Positions 41,363 through 49,359 of a DNA stretch of 64,000 nt are shown one piece after another; position 1 is the first letter of the stretch, and every line of letters starts with the position of its first letter. Source of the DNA: Opitutaceae bacterium. Lineage in GTDB: Bacteria > Verrucomicrobiota > Verrucomicrobiia > Opitutales > Opitutaceae. The DNA is taken from contig JAEUGY010000112.1 in the NCBI GenBank assembly GCA_016794625.1, positions 1 through 64,000 of the forward strand, in the 5' to 3' direction. The position numbers and the translations under genes are program-made. The notes under the pieces were generated by a model. It did no database searches and had not been told where the DNA came from. It was given only the letters and a program-made list of their open reading frames with translations.

Positions 41363-42906
41363 GGCAGGGGGATGAGCAGGCGTTCGAGTCGGTCGGAACG
41401 GGCGACGCGCCGGCCGTCGACCCAGACCTGCAGTCCGGGTCCGAGGCCGTACTTCTTTCCATCCTTGTCCCAGAGGATGCTGACGCTCCGGCCGCGGTAG
41501 GAGGCTCCGTCGAGACAGAACCAGGGCCAGGTTCCGGCCGGAAGGAGCGGAAACACCTCCAACGTGTCGTCCTCGCGCGGACGCAAACCCACCACGCCTT
41601 CAATCAACAGGTCGGCGTAGGTGGAGTGATTGTACCACCGGCTGCGGGGATCGGGGCCCTTGAGCCAGGCGCCAGTGGTCTCGTCCTGGTACTCACCGAG
41701 GTACAGGCGGCCGTCGTAGCGATGGCTGCGGGTGTAGGTAAGAAACGCGTCGAAGTAGTCGGACGACGTGACTGCGGATGCCGGATAGTCGCGCAGGACT
41801 CGTCCCCAGGCCGTCAGGGTTTGCGACGTGGCAAAGGGCCACACGGCGCCGTCCCACTCGCAGGTACCGGTTCCGTGACTACGAAACCGCGGGTGCCGGC
41901 GCTCGGCCGTGGTCAGGCCGTAGGTGGCGCGGAATCCCGCGGTGTCGATCGCCTGGGCCCACGCCCTCTCATAGCCGCGGCCGGGCTCGGGCAGTCCGAA
42001 GTACCAGGGGATGAATCCGATCGCCTCGCGCACCGGGATGCGCTCAAGGGTCTCCGTCACCGAGCCGAAGAAGCCCAGCTGTTCATCCCACAGGACCGCC
42101 TGGATCCGGGAGCGCAGGTGGTCCGCCTTGTCCTGAAATTCCTTCGCCACCTCCGGGCGCCCCGCCTTCGCCGCGAGGCGCGCCAGCGCCAGAGCGTTGC
42201 CGTACATGTAGACGCTGAGGGTGGGACGCACATGCTTCACCTTCCGGCCGCCACTGATCGACTCCTCCATCGCGTCCCAGACGTCGTGCTGCCAGAACAG
42301 CCCGTCGGCCCGCCCGCGTTCGGTCTCCCAGGCGCGGTAGTCCGCCACCAGATCATCCACCAGAGCCAGCCAGCCGGCCGTATCCCGGGTCACCTGCCAC
42401 CGCTGCCAGAGGGCGTAGGCCAACCATTGGGAATAGCGGTGCAGATGGTCCTGACGCCCACCCTCCTTGCCCCGCAGCCAATACAAAACGTAGTCATCGT
42501 ACGGGGCCTGGTCTTTCAGCCAGCGACCCTCCATCAAGTGATGCCCCAAAGCGCTGCTGACCGGCCGCGGTCTCGTGATGAACTCACTGAAGACCTTCCG
42601 CCCCGTGGCCGGATCGTGCCGCAGGTGTTTGCGCAGCGCCCACCAGCGGAACCAGTAGACCCGTTCCACCTCCGGGTCGGCGCACTCGAAACGAGGCACG
42701 CGCGTCTCCAGCCAGCGCCAGGCTTCGGCATTCGGCACGAGGTTGACCACGGGCTCGTCCTCCATGGCGTTGAACGACTCGACCATGGCGGCAAAACGCT
42801 CCGGCCCCAATCCGGACCAGACGCGCGGGGTAGCCTCGTCGGATCGTGCCTCGGTGAGGGCGACCAACAGTCCGAGGGTGAAGATGATCTGATGAAGTCG
42901 AGGCAT
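41359..42906 (-). CDS. Six-hairpin glycosidase (MGH1/GH63-like)
   Basis: 515 residues from ATG 42906, which gives a signal peptide (QIIFTLGLLVALTEARS); reading on to 43050 has no support. The sequence is an (alpha/alpha)6 barrel: YWFRWWALRKHLRHDPATGRKVFSEF, HLMEGRWLKD, FWQHDVWDAMEESISGG, IGFIPWYFGLPE, TCEWDGAVWPFATSQTL and RWYNHSTYADLLIEGVVGLRP. This pattern is shared by mannosylglycerate-hydrolase-like and GH63-like domains of uncertain specificity; the acidic pairs in HDVWDAMEE and CEWDGAVWP are candidates for catalysis. First gene of the operon; the promoter must lie in the 325-base divergent gap upstream. Confidence 0.8.
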   Translation of the reverse strand: MPRLHQIIFTLGLLVALTEARSDEATPRVWSGLGPERFAAMVESFNAMEDEPVVNLVPNAEAWRWLETRVPRFECADPEVERVYWFRWWALRKHLRHDPATGRKVFSEFITRPRPVSSALGHHLMEGRWLKDQAPYDDYVLYWLRGKEGGRQDHLHRYSQWLAYALWQRWQVTRDTAGWLALVDDLVADYRAWETERGRADGLFWQHDVWDAMEESISGGRKVKHVRPTLSVYMYGNALALARLAAKAGRPEVAKEFQDKADHLRSRIQAVLWDEQLGFFGSVTETLERIPVREAIGFIPWYFGLPEPGRGYERAWAQAIDTAGFRATYGLTTAERRHPRFRSHGTGTCEWDGAVWPFATSQTLTAWGRVLRDYPASAVTSSDYFDAFLTYTRSHRYDGRLYLGEYQDETTGAWLKGPDPRSRWYNHSTYADLLIEGVVGLRPREDDTLEVFPLLPAGTWPWFCLDGASYRGRSVSILWDKDGKKYGLGPGLQVWVDGRRVARSDRLERLLIPLP

Positions 42907-43231
42907 GGCGGGGCAAAAAAACCGGCGGACAGACAACAGCGGCGGGGCACCTGGCTCCGACCTCAGGCGGAGAGGATCAGCGCAGAAGTGAACGAAGCCG
43001 ATTCTCGTTTGCGACCACGAAAACAAGCACCCATGCCACAATTCAGACAATGTTATGCGGAATTCTAAGGATGACTCCGTCCTCGTGCGCCCCCTCGTTT
43101 GCGGAACCTGTTCCCGTCTCCGAAGCTAGAGATCACCCGGGTTCAAATCCCGCGCCGGGCCGGCGATCGCGCTGCCTGATTGCGGTCCCCTCTGATTCCC
43201 GTACCGTCCCGCCTTCGCCCCACCCCTTCTC
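42907..43231. promoter_or_regulatory. Divergent promoter region of the glycan locus
   Basis: This 325-base gap separates the minus-strand operon from the plus-strand propeller gene and must hold both promoters. The stretch 43041-43070 is unusually AT-rich for this chromosome and contains an AATTC/GAATT pair (around 43041 and 43061), so the core promoters may be there; I could not pick convincing hexamers. Its right half contains a tRNA-like fragment, listed separately. No open frame here is credible. Confidence 0.4.
43128..43160 (+). other. tRNA 3'-half-like fragment (T-arm and acceptor remnant)
   Basis: The bases read like the variable loop, T-stem, T-loop and acceptor strand of a tRNA: AGAGATCAC, CCGGG (43137-43141), loop TTCAAAT (43142-43148), CCCGC (43149-43153), then GCCGGGC. 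Four of the five T-stem pairs form. There is no matching 5' half, anticodon arm or CCA, so this is not a working tRNA. It may be a scar of integration into a tRNA gene or chance similarity. Confidence 0.3.
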
Positions 43232-45022
43232 ATGCGGTCTCTTTCCTTTTTCCTCGCGATCGTCACCGTCACCGCCGCCGCGCCTCAACCCCCGGTGATC
43301 TACACCGGGACCACCGCCGTCACCACTGCCGCGGACGGCGGCCTCCCGCCGGCGGTGGGCGTCCATGCGGTGCAGGTGTATCGCGCGAACCGGACCAAAC
43401 CCACGCATGTGGACGGGCTGACGGACACCTACCTGCACGCACCGATGCTCGTCTGGTGGCAGGGATACTTTTATCTGGAATACCTGAGCGGCCCCCGGGA
43501 TGAACATCAGGATCCCTGCTCCACCTCGCTGGTGCGCTCCCGCGACGGTATCACCTGGGAGGCCCCCCGGGTGATCTTTCCTGCGATCCGTCTGCCGAGC
43601 GGGGCCTTCACCCTCGCCCACCAGCGCATGGGGTTCTACACCGCGCCGGACGGACGGCTCCTGGTGCTCGCGTTCTACGGAGTGCCGCCCTCCCCGAATG
43701 ACGGGACCGGCCTGGGCCGGGTGGTGCGCGAGATTTACCGGGACGGTTCCCTCGGGCCGATCCATGTCATCCGACCCAATGCCCGCCAGCCGTTTCCCGG
43801 ATTCTCCTTGCCGTATCCATTGTACTCGGACTCGACCGACGCGGAATTCATCGCGGCCTGCCGCTCGCTCCTCGCGAACAAATTGATGACCGCCCAGTGG
43901 TGGGAGGAGGATCAGCTCGACGAAACCGGATTCTACACCGTGCGGGGCAAGGCGCTGTCGTTCGCGCGCCGTCCCGACGGTTCGGTGCTCGGGGTCTGGA
44001 AGAATGCGCTCGTCGCCGTCACGGCGGACGAAGGCCGCTCGTGGACCGAAAAGACCTTCGCCACCGGGCTGCCCAACAACGCGTCGAAGTACTGGTTGCA
44101 GCGCACGGGAGACGGACGCTACGCCCTCTTTTTCAATCCGACCAACCGCAACCGCCACCCGCTCGCCGTGGCCACCAGCGCCGATACCCGCGAATTCGGC
44201 GGACTGCTCAGCGTGCACGGCGAACTGCCTGACCAGCGTTTCGGGGGCGGATACAAGAACATGGGGCCGCAGTACGTGCGCGGTCTGGTCGAGGGCAACG
44301 GTCAGGCTCCGGATGCGGCCGCCGCCAGCTGGATCACCTACAGCGTGAACAAGGAGGACATCTGGGTGGCCCGCGTGCCGGTGCCGATCAGCGGAAAGGT
44401 GTCGGGGCCGGTCGTGGATGCGTTCGACCAACAGCCGGCCGGCGGACTCCCCTCGGGTTGGAATGTGTATTCGCCCGTCTGGGCGCCGGTGCGGGTCGTG
44501 GCCGAGGGCCCGGGCGGCAATCATGTCCTGAGTCTCAGCGACGAGGATCCCTACGACTACGCCCGGGCGATCCGGGTGTTTCCCGCCACCCATGGACTGC
44601 GGGCCTCGTTTCGGGTGCTCGCGCGGCAGCCGGGGACCCGGCTGGAGATCGACCTGCTGGACGAGGCGGGGGCGCGGCCCGTGCGCATCGCGCTGGGCGA
44701 GGACGGGCGAATCTGGGCGTGTCACGAGGGACAATGGCTCGACGCCGGGCCCTACGCGACGGGCCGCTGGTTGCGTTTCGACCTGAACATCCCGCCCGAG
44801 GCCGACGCCGACCGCTGCGCGATCACGGTCGATGGCAAGGCCGTGCTCAAGCGCCCGGCCTTCTTCACCGACCCGGTCCGGACCGTGCACCGCATCTCCT
44901 TCCGCACCGGTCTGGCACGAGATCGTGGATACGGTGGTCGCGACCTTCCGGGCGCGGACGAACGCTCGCCGCGGGCGGAGTTTCTGATCGACGACGTTTC
45001 ACTCGCCCCGGTCGGCCCCTGA
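43232..45022 (+). CDS. Secreted BNR-type propeller protein with C-terminal jelly-roll
   Basis: 596 residues with a signal peptide (SLSFFLAIVTVTAAAPQPP). The first 400 residues have propeller features, with Asp-box-like SRDGITWEA and TADEGRSWTEK and repeated strand motifs (APMLVWWQGYFYLEYLSGP, GRYALFFNPTNRNRHPLAVATS). From about 405 a second domain with PSGWNVYSPVWAPVRVV, LRASFRVLARQPGTRLEIDLLDEAG and FLIDDVSLAPVGP resembles a LamG/concanavalin sandwich. The fold is known from plant-glycan loci; no exact family can be given. It faces the six-gene operon across a common promoter region and is probably induced with it. Confidence 0.75.
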   Translation: MRSLSFFLAIVTVTAAAPQPPVIYTGTTAVTTAADGGLPPAVGVHAVQVYRANRTKPTHVDGLTDTYLHAPMLVWWQGYFYLEYLSGPRDEHQDPCSTSLVRSRDGITWEAPRVIFPAIRLPSGAFTLAHQRMGFYTAPDGRLLVLAFYGVPPSPNDGTGLGRVVREIYRDGSLGPIHVIRPNARQPFPGFSLPYPLYSDSTDAEFIAACRSLLANKLMTAQWWEEDQLDETGFYTVRGKALSFARRPDGSVLGVWKNALVAVTADEGRSWTEKTFATGLPNNASKYWLQRTGDGRYALFFNPTNRNRHPLAVATSADTREFGGLLSVHGELPDQRFGGGYKNMGPQYVRGLVEGNGQAPDAAAASWITYSVNKEDIWVARVPVPISGKVSGPVVDAFDQQPAGGLPSGWNVYSPVWAPVRVVAEGPGGNHVLSLSDEDPYDYARAIRVFPATHGLRASFRVLARQPGTRLEIDLLDEAGARPVRIALGEDGRIWACHEGQWLDAGPYATGRWLRFDLNIPPEADADRCAITVDGKAVLKRPAFFTDPVRTVHRISFRTGLARDRGYGGRDLPGADERSPRAEFLIDDVSLAPVGP

Positions 45023-45041
45023 GGCCCGGGCGAGGGCGGGG

Positions 45042-45698
45042 TCAAACCGTGGCCGCGCGGTGGATCTCGAGGACGAAGGCCTTCAGTTTTGCGTGGTCCT
45101 TGAGTCCCGGGGAGACTTCCACCCCGCTGTTGACGTCGACCCGGCGCGCCCGGGTCCTCCGCAGCGCTTCGCCGATGTTTTCCGGCCTAAGCCCGCCGGC
45201 CAGCACCCAGCGATTGCCCGGATGGCTCGCCTGGTGCCGGGCGAATTTCTCCCAGTCGCCCGTCATTCCGGAACCGCCAAACCCAGCTTCGTGAAAGGTG
45301 TCGAGCAACACGGTTTTCGCGAGTGGGAGCCACTCCGCCGCCACATCGCGGTCCGGAGGCAGTTTCGGCGCGAGCCAGAGCCGGTCGGGACCGACCAGAC
45401 GGGACCAGTCACCCACGGTTTCCAAGGGCAGTTCGGGTCGAAAATGGATCTGAAAGCACGAAAAGCCGGCCTGCTCTGCCGCCTTCAGTTCGTCCGTCCG
45501 GGGCTCCACCATGACCGCCACCGTCTTGCGCAGGGTGGGCAGTCGTTTCGCCATGTCGGCGTACTGGGACAGCGAAACGTGGCGCGGCGACTTGGGATAG
45601 AGAATGAAACCGAGATAGTCGGCGCCGAGACGGTCGGAGAACTCGGCATCCACGAGGGAGGTCAGGCCGCAGACCTTGAATTGGATGCCGTCGATCAT
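45042..45698 (-). CDS. trpF: Phosphoribosylanthranilate isomerase TrpF
   Basis: 218 residues from ATG 45698; a codon at 45716 is the alternative. Motifs of the TrpF barrel are in place: QFKVCGLTSLVDA with the catalytic Cys, YLGFILYPKSPRHVS, FQIHFRPE, LLDTFHEAGFGGSG (catalytic Asp), VLAGGLRPENIGEAL and RRVDVNSGVEVSPGLKDH. It isomerises PRA to CdRP in tryptophan synthesis. It is 58 bases behind glmM and on the same strand as trpD beyond it. It converges on the propeller gene with only 19 bases between. Confidence 0.95.
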   Translation of the reverse strand: MIDGIQFKVCGLTSLVDAEFSDRLGADYLGFILYPKSPRHVSLSQYADMAKRLPTLRKTVAVMVEPRTDELKAAEQAGFSCFQIHFRPELPLETVGDWSRLVGPDRLWLAPKLPPDRDVAAEWLPLAKTVLLDTFHEAGFGGSGMTGDWEKFARHQASHPGNRWVLAGGLRPENIGEALRRTRARRVDVNSGVEVSPGLKDHAKLKAFVLEIHRAATV

Positions 45699-45756
45699 GA
45701 CTGACAAGTCGAGCAAAACCCCCGGGATGGCAAGCGGACGGGGAGCTCGGACCGGT

Positions 45757-47085
45757 TCACCCGAGCTTCACATCCTGCCGTACAGCGGCTTCGAGCCGGT
45801 CCAGCCCACGCTGGACGGCGAGGTCATCGCCCGCCTCGATGAGGAGCCTGAGTTTGGGTTCCGTTCCGGAGTAGCGGACAAGGACCCGACCGCCATCCCC
45901 CATCTCGGCTTCGAGGGCCGCGATGGTGGCCACCAGCCGGGGGCAGGTCTCGATCGGCGGCTTTTCCGCCACCTTCAGCGCCCGGGTTCCCTGCGGAAAC
46001 TTGCGCAATGCCGTCCTCAGGACGGAAAGCGGCTGACCGGTCTCGAGCATCACCTCGATCAGGCGCAGCGCCGCCACCAGCCCGTCGCCGGTGGGAGCCA
46101 CGTCGGCGCAGACCACGTGGCCGCTCGATTCGCCGCCGAGACTGGAGCCGTCCGCGATCATGCGCTGCAGCACGTAACGGTCTCCGACCTGAGTCCGGAC
46201 CACGCGGCCGCCCGCCGCCTTCAGCGCGGCGTCGACGCCCAGGTTGCTTTGCACGGTGACCACCAACTGACCTCCCGCGAGACGGCCCCGGCGCAAGGCG
46301 TGCAACGCCAGGATCGTCAGCACCTCGTCGCCGTCGAGCACCGTTCCCTGCTCATCGCAGACCACGCACCGGTCGCCATCGCCGTCGTGCGCAATCCCGA
46401 GGCGCGCCCCGCGGGCCCGCACCGCGGCCACCATCGCCTCGGGGTGTTCGCTGCCGATCTCCCGGTTGATATTGTATCCATCCGGTCGATCACCAATCCC
46501 CGTGACTTCCGCGCCCAGCGCCCGCAGCACCACCGGGCTCGTGCCGGCGGTCGCCCCGTTGGCCGTGTCCAAAACCAGGTTCCAGCCCCGCAACGCACCC
46601 GCCGGCAGCAGGCGCCCAACGGAGGTGAGGTAGTCGGTGACCGCATCCACCACGGGCGACGCGCTCACCGCCGCCACCTGACGCCCCTCGGGCGGCAGGT
46701 GGGCTTCGATCGCCGCCTCGTCTTCATCGGCCAGCTTGATCCCGCCGCGGGCGAAGAACTTGATGCCGTTGTCCTCCGCCGGATTGTGCGAGGCCGTGAT
46801 GACCACGCCCAGGACGGCGTCGGACGCACGCACTGCCCGGGCCACCGCCGGGGTCGGCAGCACACCCAGCCGCCTGACTTCGAGCCCCGACGCCACGAGG
46901 CCGCGTTCCAGCGCCGCCACGAGCAAGGGCCCCGACGCGCGGGTGTCGGCCCCGATCAACGCCATCCCCGCCCCTCCGATCCACCGACCGGCGGCCAGCC
47001 CCAGGCGGGCGGCAAACGCTTCGTTGACGACCGGGCCGCCAAAGGGGCCCCGGACTCCGTCTGTACCAAAGTAGCGGCGTTTCAT
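45757..47085 (-). CDS. glmM: Phosphoglucosamine mutase GlmM
   Basis: 442 residues, normal length. MKRRYFGTDGVRG opens the protein as in all GlmM. The phosphoserine loop is VITASHNPAEDNGIKFF, the metal loop IAHDGDGDRCVVCDE, the sugar-binding loop GESSGHVVCAD and the phosphate loop VRYSGTEPKLRLLIE. GlmM turns GlcN-6-phosphate into GlcN-1-phosphate for UDP-GlcNAc, and so for peptidoglycan. Unusually it lies inside a trp operon: its ATG overlaps the trpD stop by four bases, and trpF follows. Confidence 0.97.
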   Translation of the reverse strand: MKRRYFGTDGVRGPFGGPVVNEAFAARLGLAAGRWIGGAGMALIGADTRASGPLLVAALERGLVASGLEVRRLGVLPTPAVARAVRASDAVLGVVITASHNPAEDNGIKFFARGGIKLADEDEAAIEAHLPPEGRQVAAVSASPVVDAVTDYLTSVGRLLPAGALRGWNLVLDTANGATAGTSPVVLRALGAEVTGIGDRPDGYNINREIGSEHPEAMVAAVRARGARLGIAHDGDGDRCVVCDEQGTVLDGDEVLTILALHALRRGRLAGGQLVVTVQSNLGVDAALKAAGGRVVRTQVGDRYVLQRMIADGSSLGGESSGHVVCADVAPTGDGLVAALRLIEVMLETGQPLSVLRTALRKFPQGTRALKVAEKPPIETCPRLVATIAALEAEMGDGGRVLVRYSGTEPKLRLLIEAGDDLAVQRGLDRLEAAVRQDVKLG

Positions 47086-48128
47086 GTCGTTTGGAAAAAC
47101 TCACGCGTCGCGGCGATCTTGGCCCGCACGGCTCCGCCGAGCAGCAGCTCGCGCGACCAGGCCACGCCCTCACCGATGGACTGCGTCCGCCCGAGAATCC
47201 ACATCGCGACGGATGCATTGTAAGCCACGGTGTCGACCAGCGCGGCCGCTCCCCGGCCGGAGAGGATCGCGTCGACCATGGCCACGTTTTCGGCGACATC
47301 GCCGCCGCGCAGCCCATCGAAGGGCGAACGGGCGAGCCCATGGTCTTCGGGCCGCCACCAGCCATCGACGCCCGCCAGTCGCCCAATCCCCTTCACCCGA
47401 TTGGAACTGCTGGTGGTCAGTTCATCAATGCCGCGCCCATCCCCCAGATCGCCATGCACCGCCAGCCCGGCCGCCATCCCCAGACGGGTCTGAACCTCTG
47501 CCAGGCGTGCGACCCACGGCTCGGCAAACACACCCATCAGCACATGAGCCGGACGGCCGGGGTTGATGAGCGGACCGATGATGTTGAACACGGTGCGCTG
47601 CCCCCGCGCCGCCAGGAGTTTCCGCACCGGCGCAATGTGTTTGAACGACGGATGAAAAGCGGGGGCAAAAAAGAAGACAAACCCCAGCTGGTCCAGCGCG
47701 CGCCGGAGCACGTCGGCGGGGGCATCCAACCGCACGCCCAGCGCCGCCAGCAGGTCGGCGCTGCCGCATTTGGAGGTGATGCCACGATTGCCGTGCTTCA
47801 TCACCGGAATCCCCGCGCTGGCCAGCACCAGCACCACCACGCTGGAGATGTTGAAACCTCCGGCGTGGTCTCCACCCGTGCCCACGATGTCGATCGCACG
47901 AGCGGACCAGGCGCCCACTCCGGGATCGATCGCCCGCCGGCGAAACGCCTCCGCCAGGCCGGCCACTTCCGCCGCCGTCTCTCCTTTGGCGGCCAGCGCA
48001 GTCAAAAAATCGGCTTTCGGGGCTTCCGCCACCGCCGCGTCCGCCAACGCGGCGGCCGCCTGTTCCAACTCTTCGGCGGAGAGCTCCTGCAAGGCGTTGA
48101 GTTTGCGGGTCAGGTCGACGAGCGGCAT
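47082..48128 (-). CDS. trpD: Anthranilate phosphoribosyltransferase TrpD
   Basis: 348 residues from ATG 48128; a start at 48200 adds 24 residues without family support. The PRPP-binding loop IDIVGTGGDHAGGFNISS and the KHGNRGITSKCGSADLLAALG segment are diagnostic, as is FNIIGPLINPGRPAHVLMGV. It joins anthranilate and PRPP in tryptophan synthesis. Divergent from uppP with a 78-base gap. First gene of a trpD-glmM-trpF unit; other trp genes are not in the window. Confidence 0.96.
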   Translation of the reverse strand: MPLVDLTRKLNALQELSAEELEQAAAALADAAVAEAPKADFLTALAAKGETAAEVAGLAEAFRRRAIDPGVGAWSARAIDIVGTGGDHAGGFNISSVVVLVLASAGIPVMKHGNRGITSKCGSADLLAALGVRLDAPADVLRRALDQLGFVFFFAPAFHPSFKHIAPVRKLLAARGQRTVFNIIGPLINPGRPAHVLMGVFAEPWVARLAEVQTRLGMAAGLAVHGDLGDGRGIDELTTSSSNRVKGIGRLAGVDGWWRPEDHGLARSPFDGLRGGDVAENVAMVDAILSGRGAAALVDTVAYNASVAMWILGRTQSIGEGVAWSRELLLGGAVRAKIAATREFFQTT

Positions 48129-48206
48129 CGCCAGCGAGAGAGGAGGCACCGGACAGGGTCGGCAAATAAATTTGCTCACCACGCCGAAAGCTGAAACCAA
48201 CCCGGT

Positions 48207-49244
48207 GTGCGCCGTCTTTTAGCAGCCCTCTTGCTCCTGACCCTGGGAGTGCGAGCCCAAACGGATACGCCTCTGGCTCCCACCCCGGCGGAATCGAGCG
48301 CTCCGCCCATCACGTCGCTGTCGGCACCGGTCCCGGCCGCAGAATTGAGCCTGCGGGACGCGGTCGTTCTGGGACTGGTCGAAGGGGTGACCGAATTTCT
48401 CCCGATTTCGTCAACCGGACATCTCATCATTGCCACCCACGCCCTGCGACTGGAGTCGGAAACGCCCCTGCGCGACGCTTCCGGGGCGCCTCTTTGGTAC
48501 AAGCCGCCTTCGGACCGGCACCCGAACGGGATTCCTCTGACCCTTAAACTGGCCGCTGACACCTACATCGTGGTCATCCAGGTGGGTGCCATTGCCGCGG
48601 TGGCGCTGCTCTACGGCAGCCAACTGCTGGGCATGCTACGCGGCCTGCTCGGCCAGAACGCCGCCGGTGTCAGGCTCTTGCGAAACATTCTGCTGGCTTT
48701 CTCCCCGGTTGCCGTGGCCGGTTTGCTGCTCAACGCCTGGATCGACGCCCATTTGTTCTCCATCGGGGCCGTGATCGCCGCGCTGGTCAGCGGAGCGGTG
48801 CTGATGCTGGCGGCGGAGCGCTGGCGACAACAACCGGGCAAGACCTCCTCCCGGAAGGAACCTTCCGATCTTTCCGCCAAGGAGGCGTTTGGCATTGGCG
48901 TCATGCAGTGTCTCGCGCTTTGGCCCGGAACCAGCCGGTCCATGGTGACCATGGTGGGAGGTTACTTTTGTGGTCTTAGCCCGGCGCGGGCTGCGGAGTT
49001 CAGTTTCCTGGTGGGTCTGCCGACCTTGGCCGGAGCCGCGGTCTACAAAGGCGCCAAGGCCGGTCCGGCCATGATCGCAGTGTTCGGGTGGCCGCATGTG
49101 CTCGTCGGCACCCTGGTCGCCGCGGTCTCCGCGGCACTCGCGGTGCGATTTCTCGTGCATTACTTGACGCGACACGGCCTGGGCGTCTTTGCAGTCTATC
49201 GACTTTTACTCGCCGGGCTCCTCGCCTGGGTGTTCCTGCGCTGA
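48207..49244 (+). CDS. uppP: Undecaprenyl-diphosphate phosphatase UppP (BacA)
   Basis: 345 residues from a GTG start. The two catalytic regions are present: GLVEGVTEFLPISSTGHLI and WPGTSRSMVTMVGGYF, with eight or so membrane segments around them. It recycles the lipid carrier of wall and polymer synthesis and gives bacitracin resistance. Two parts are unusual: an N-terminal 50-residue extension that looks like a signal peptide plus Pro/Ala/Ser linker (LLAALLLLTLGVRAQ), and an insert of about 25 residues between the first catalytic motif and the next helix (about 90-115). It precedes the DNA-repair operon by 115 bases. Confidence 0.93.
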   Translation: MRRLLAALLLLTLGVRAQTDTPLAPTPAESSAPPITSLSAPVPAAELSLRDAVVLGLVEGVTEFLPISSTGHLIIATHALRLESETPLRDASGAPLWYKPPSDRHPNGIPLTLKLAADTYIVVIQVGAIAAVALLYGSQLLGMLRGLLGQNAAGVRLLRNILLAFSPVAVAGLLLNAWIDAHLFSIGAVIAALVSGAVLMLAAERWRQQPGKTSSRKEPSDLSAKEAFGIGVMQCLALWPGTSRSMVTMVGGYFCGLSPARAAEFSFLVGLPTLAGAAVYKGAKAGPAMIAVFGWPHVLVGTLVAAVSAALAVRFLVHYLTRHGLGVFAVYRLLLAGLLAWVFLR

Positions 49245-49359
49245 AGCGGCGCTGGCAGGCCGGTCGAGGGACGGTCGCAACCGGCGCTGCGGGCCCCGGC
49301 CGGGACGCCGCCGCCGTGGTTGCCTTCCTGCGAAACCTGGAAACGTTCGCACCCACCGC

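Noticed and set aside
43133..44890. Minus-strand frame of 585 codons opposite the propeller gene
   Set aside because: The plus strand has signal peptide, Asp-boxes and a normal composition; the minus frame has none.
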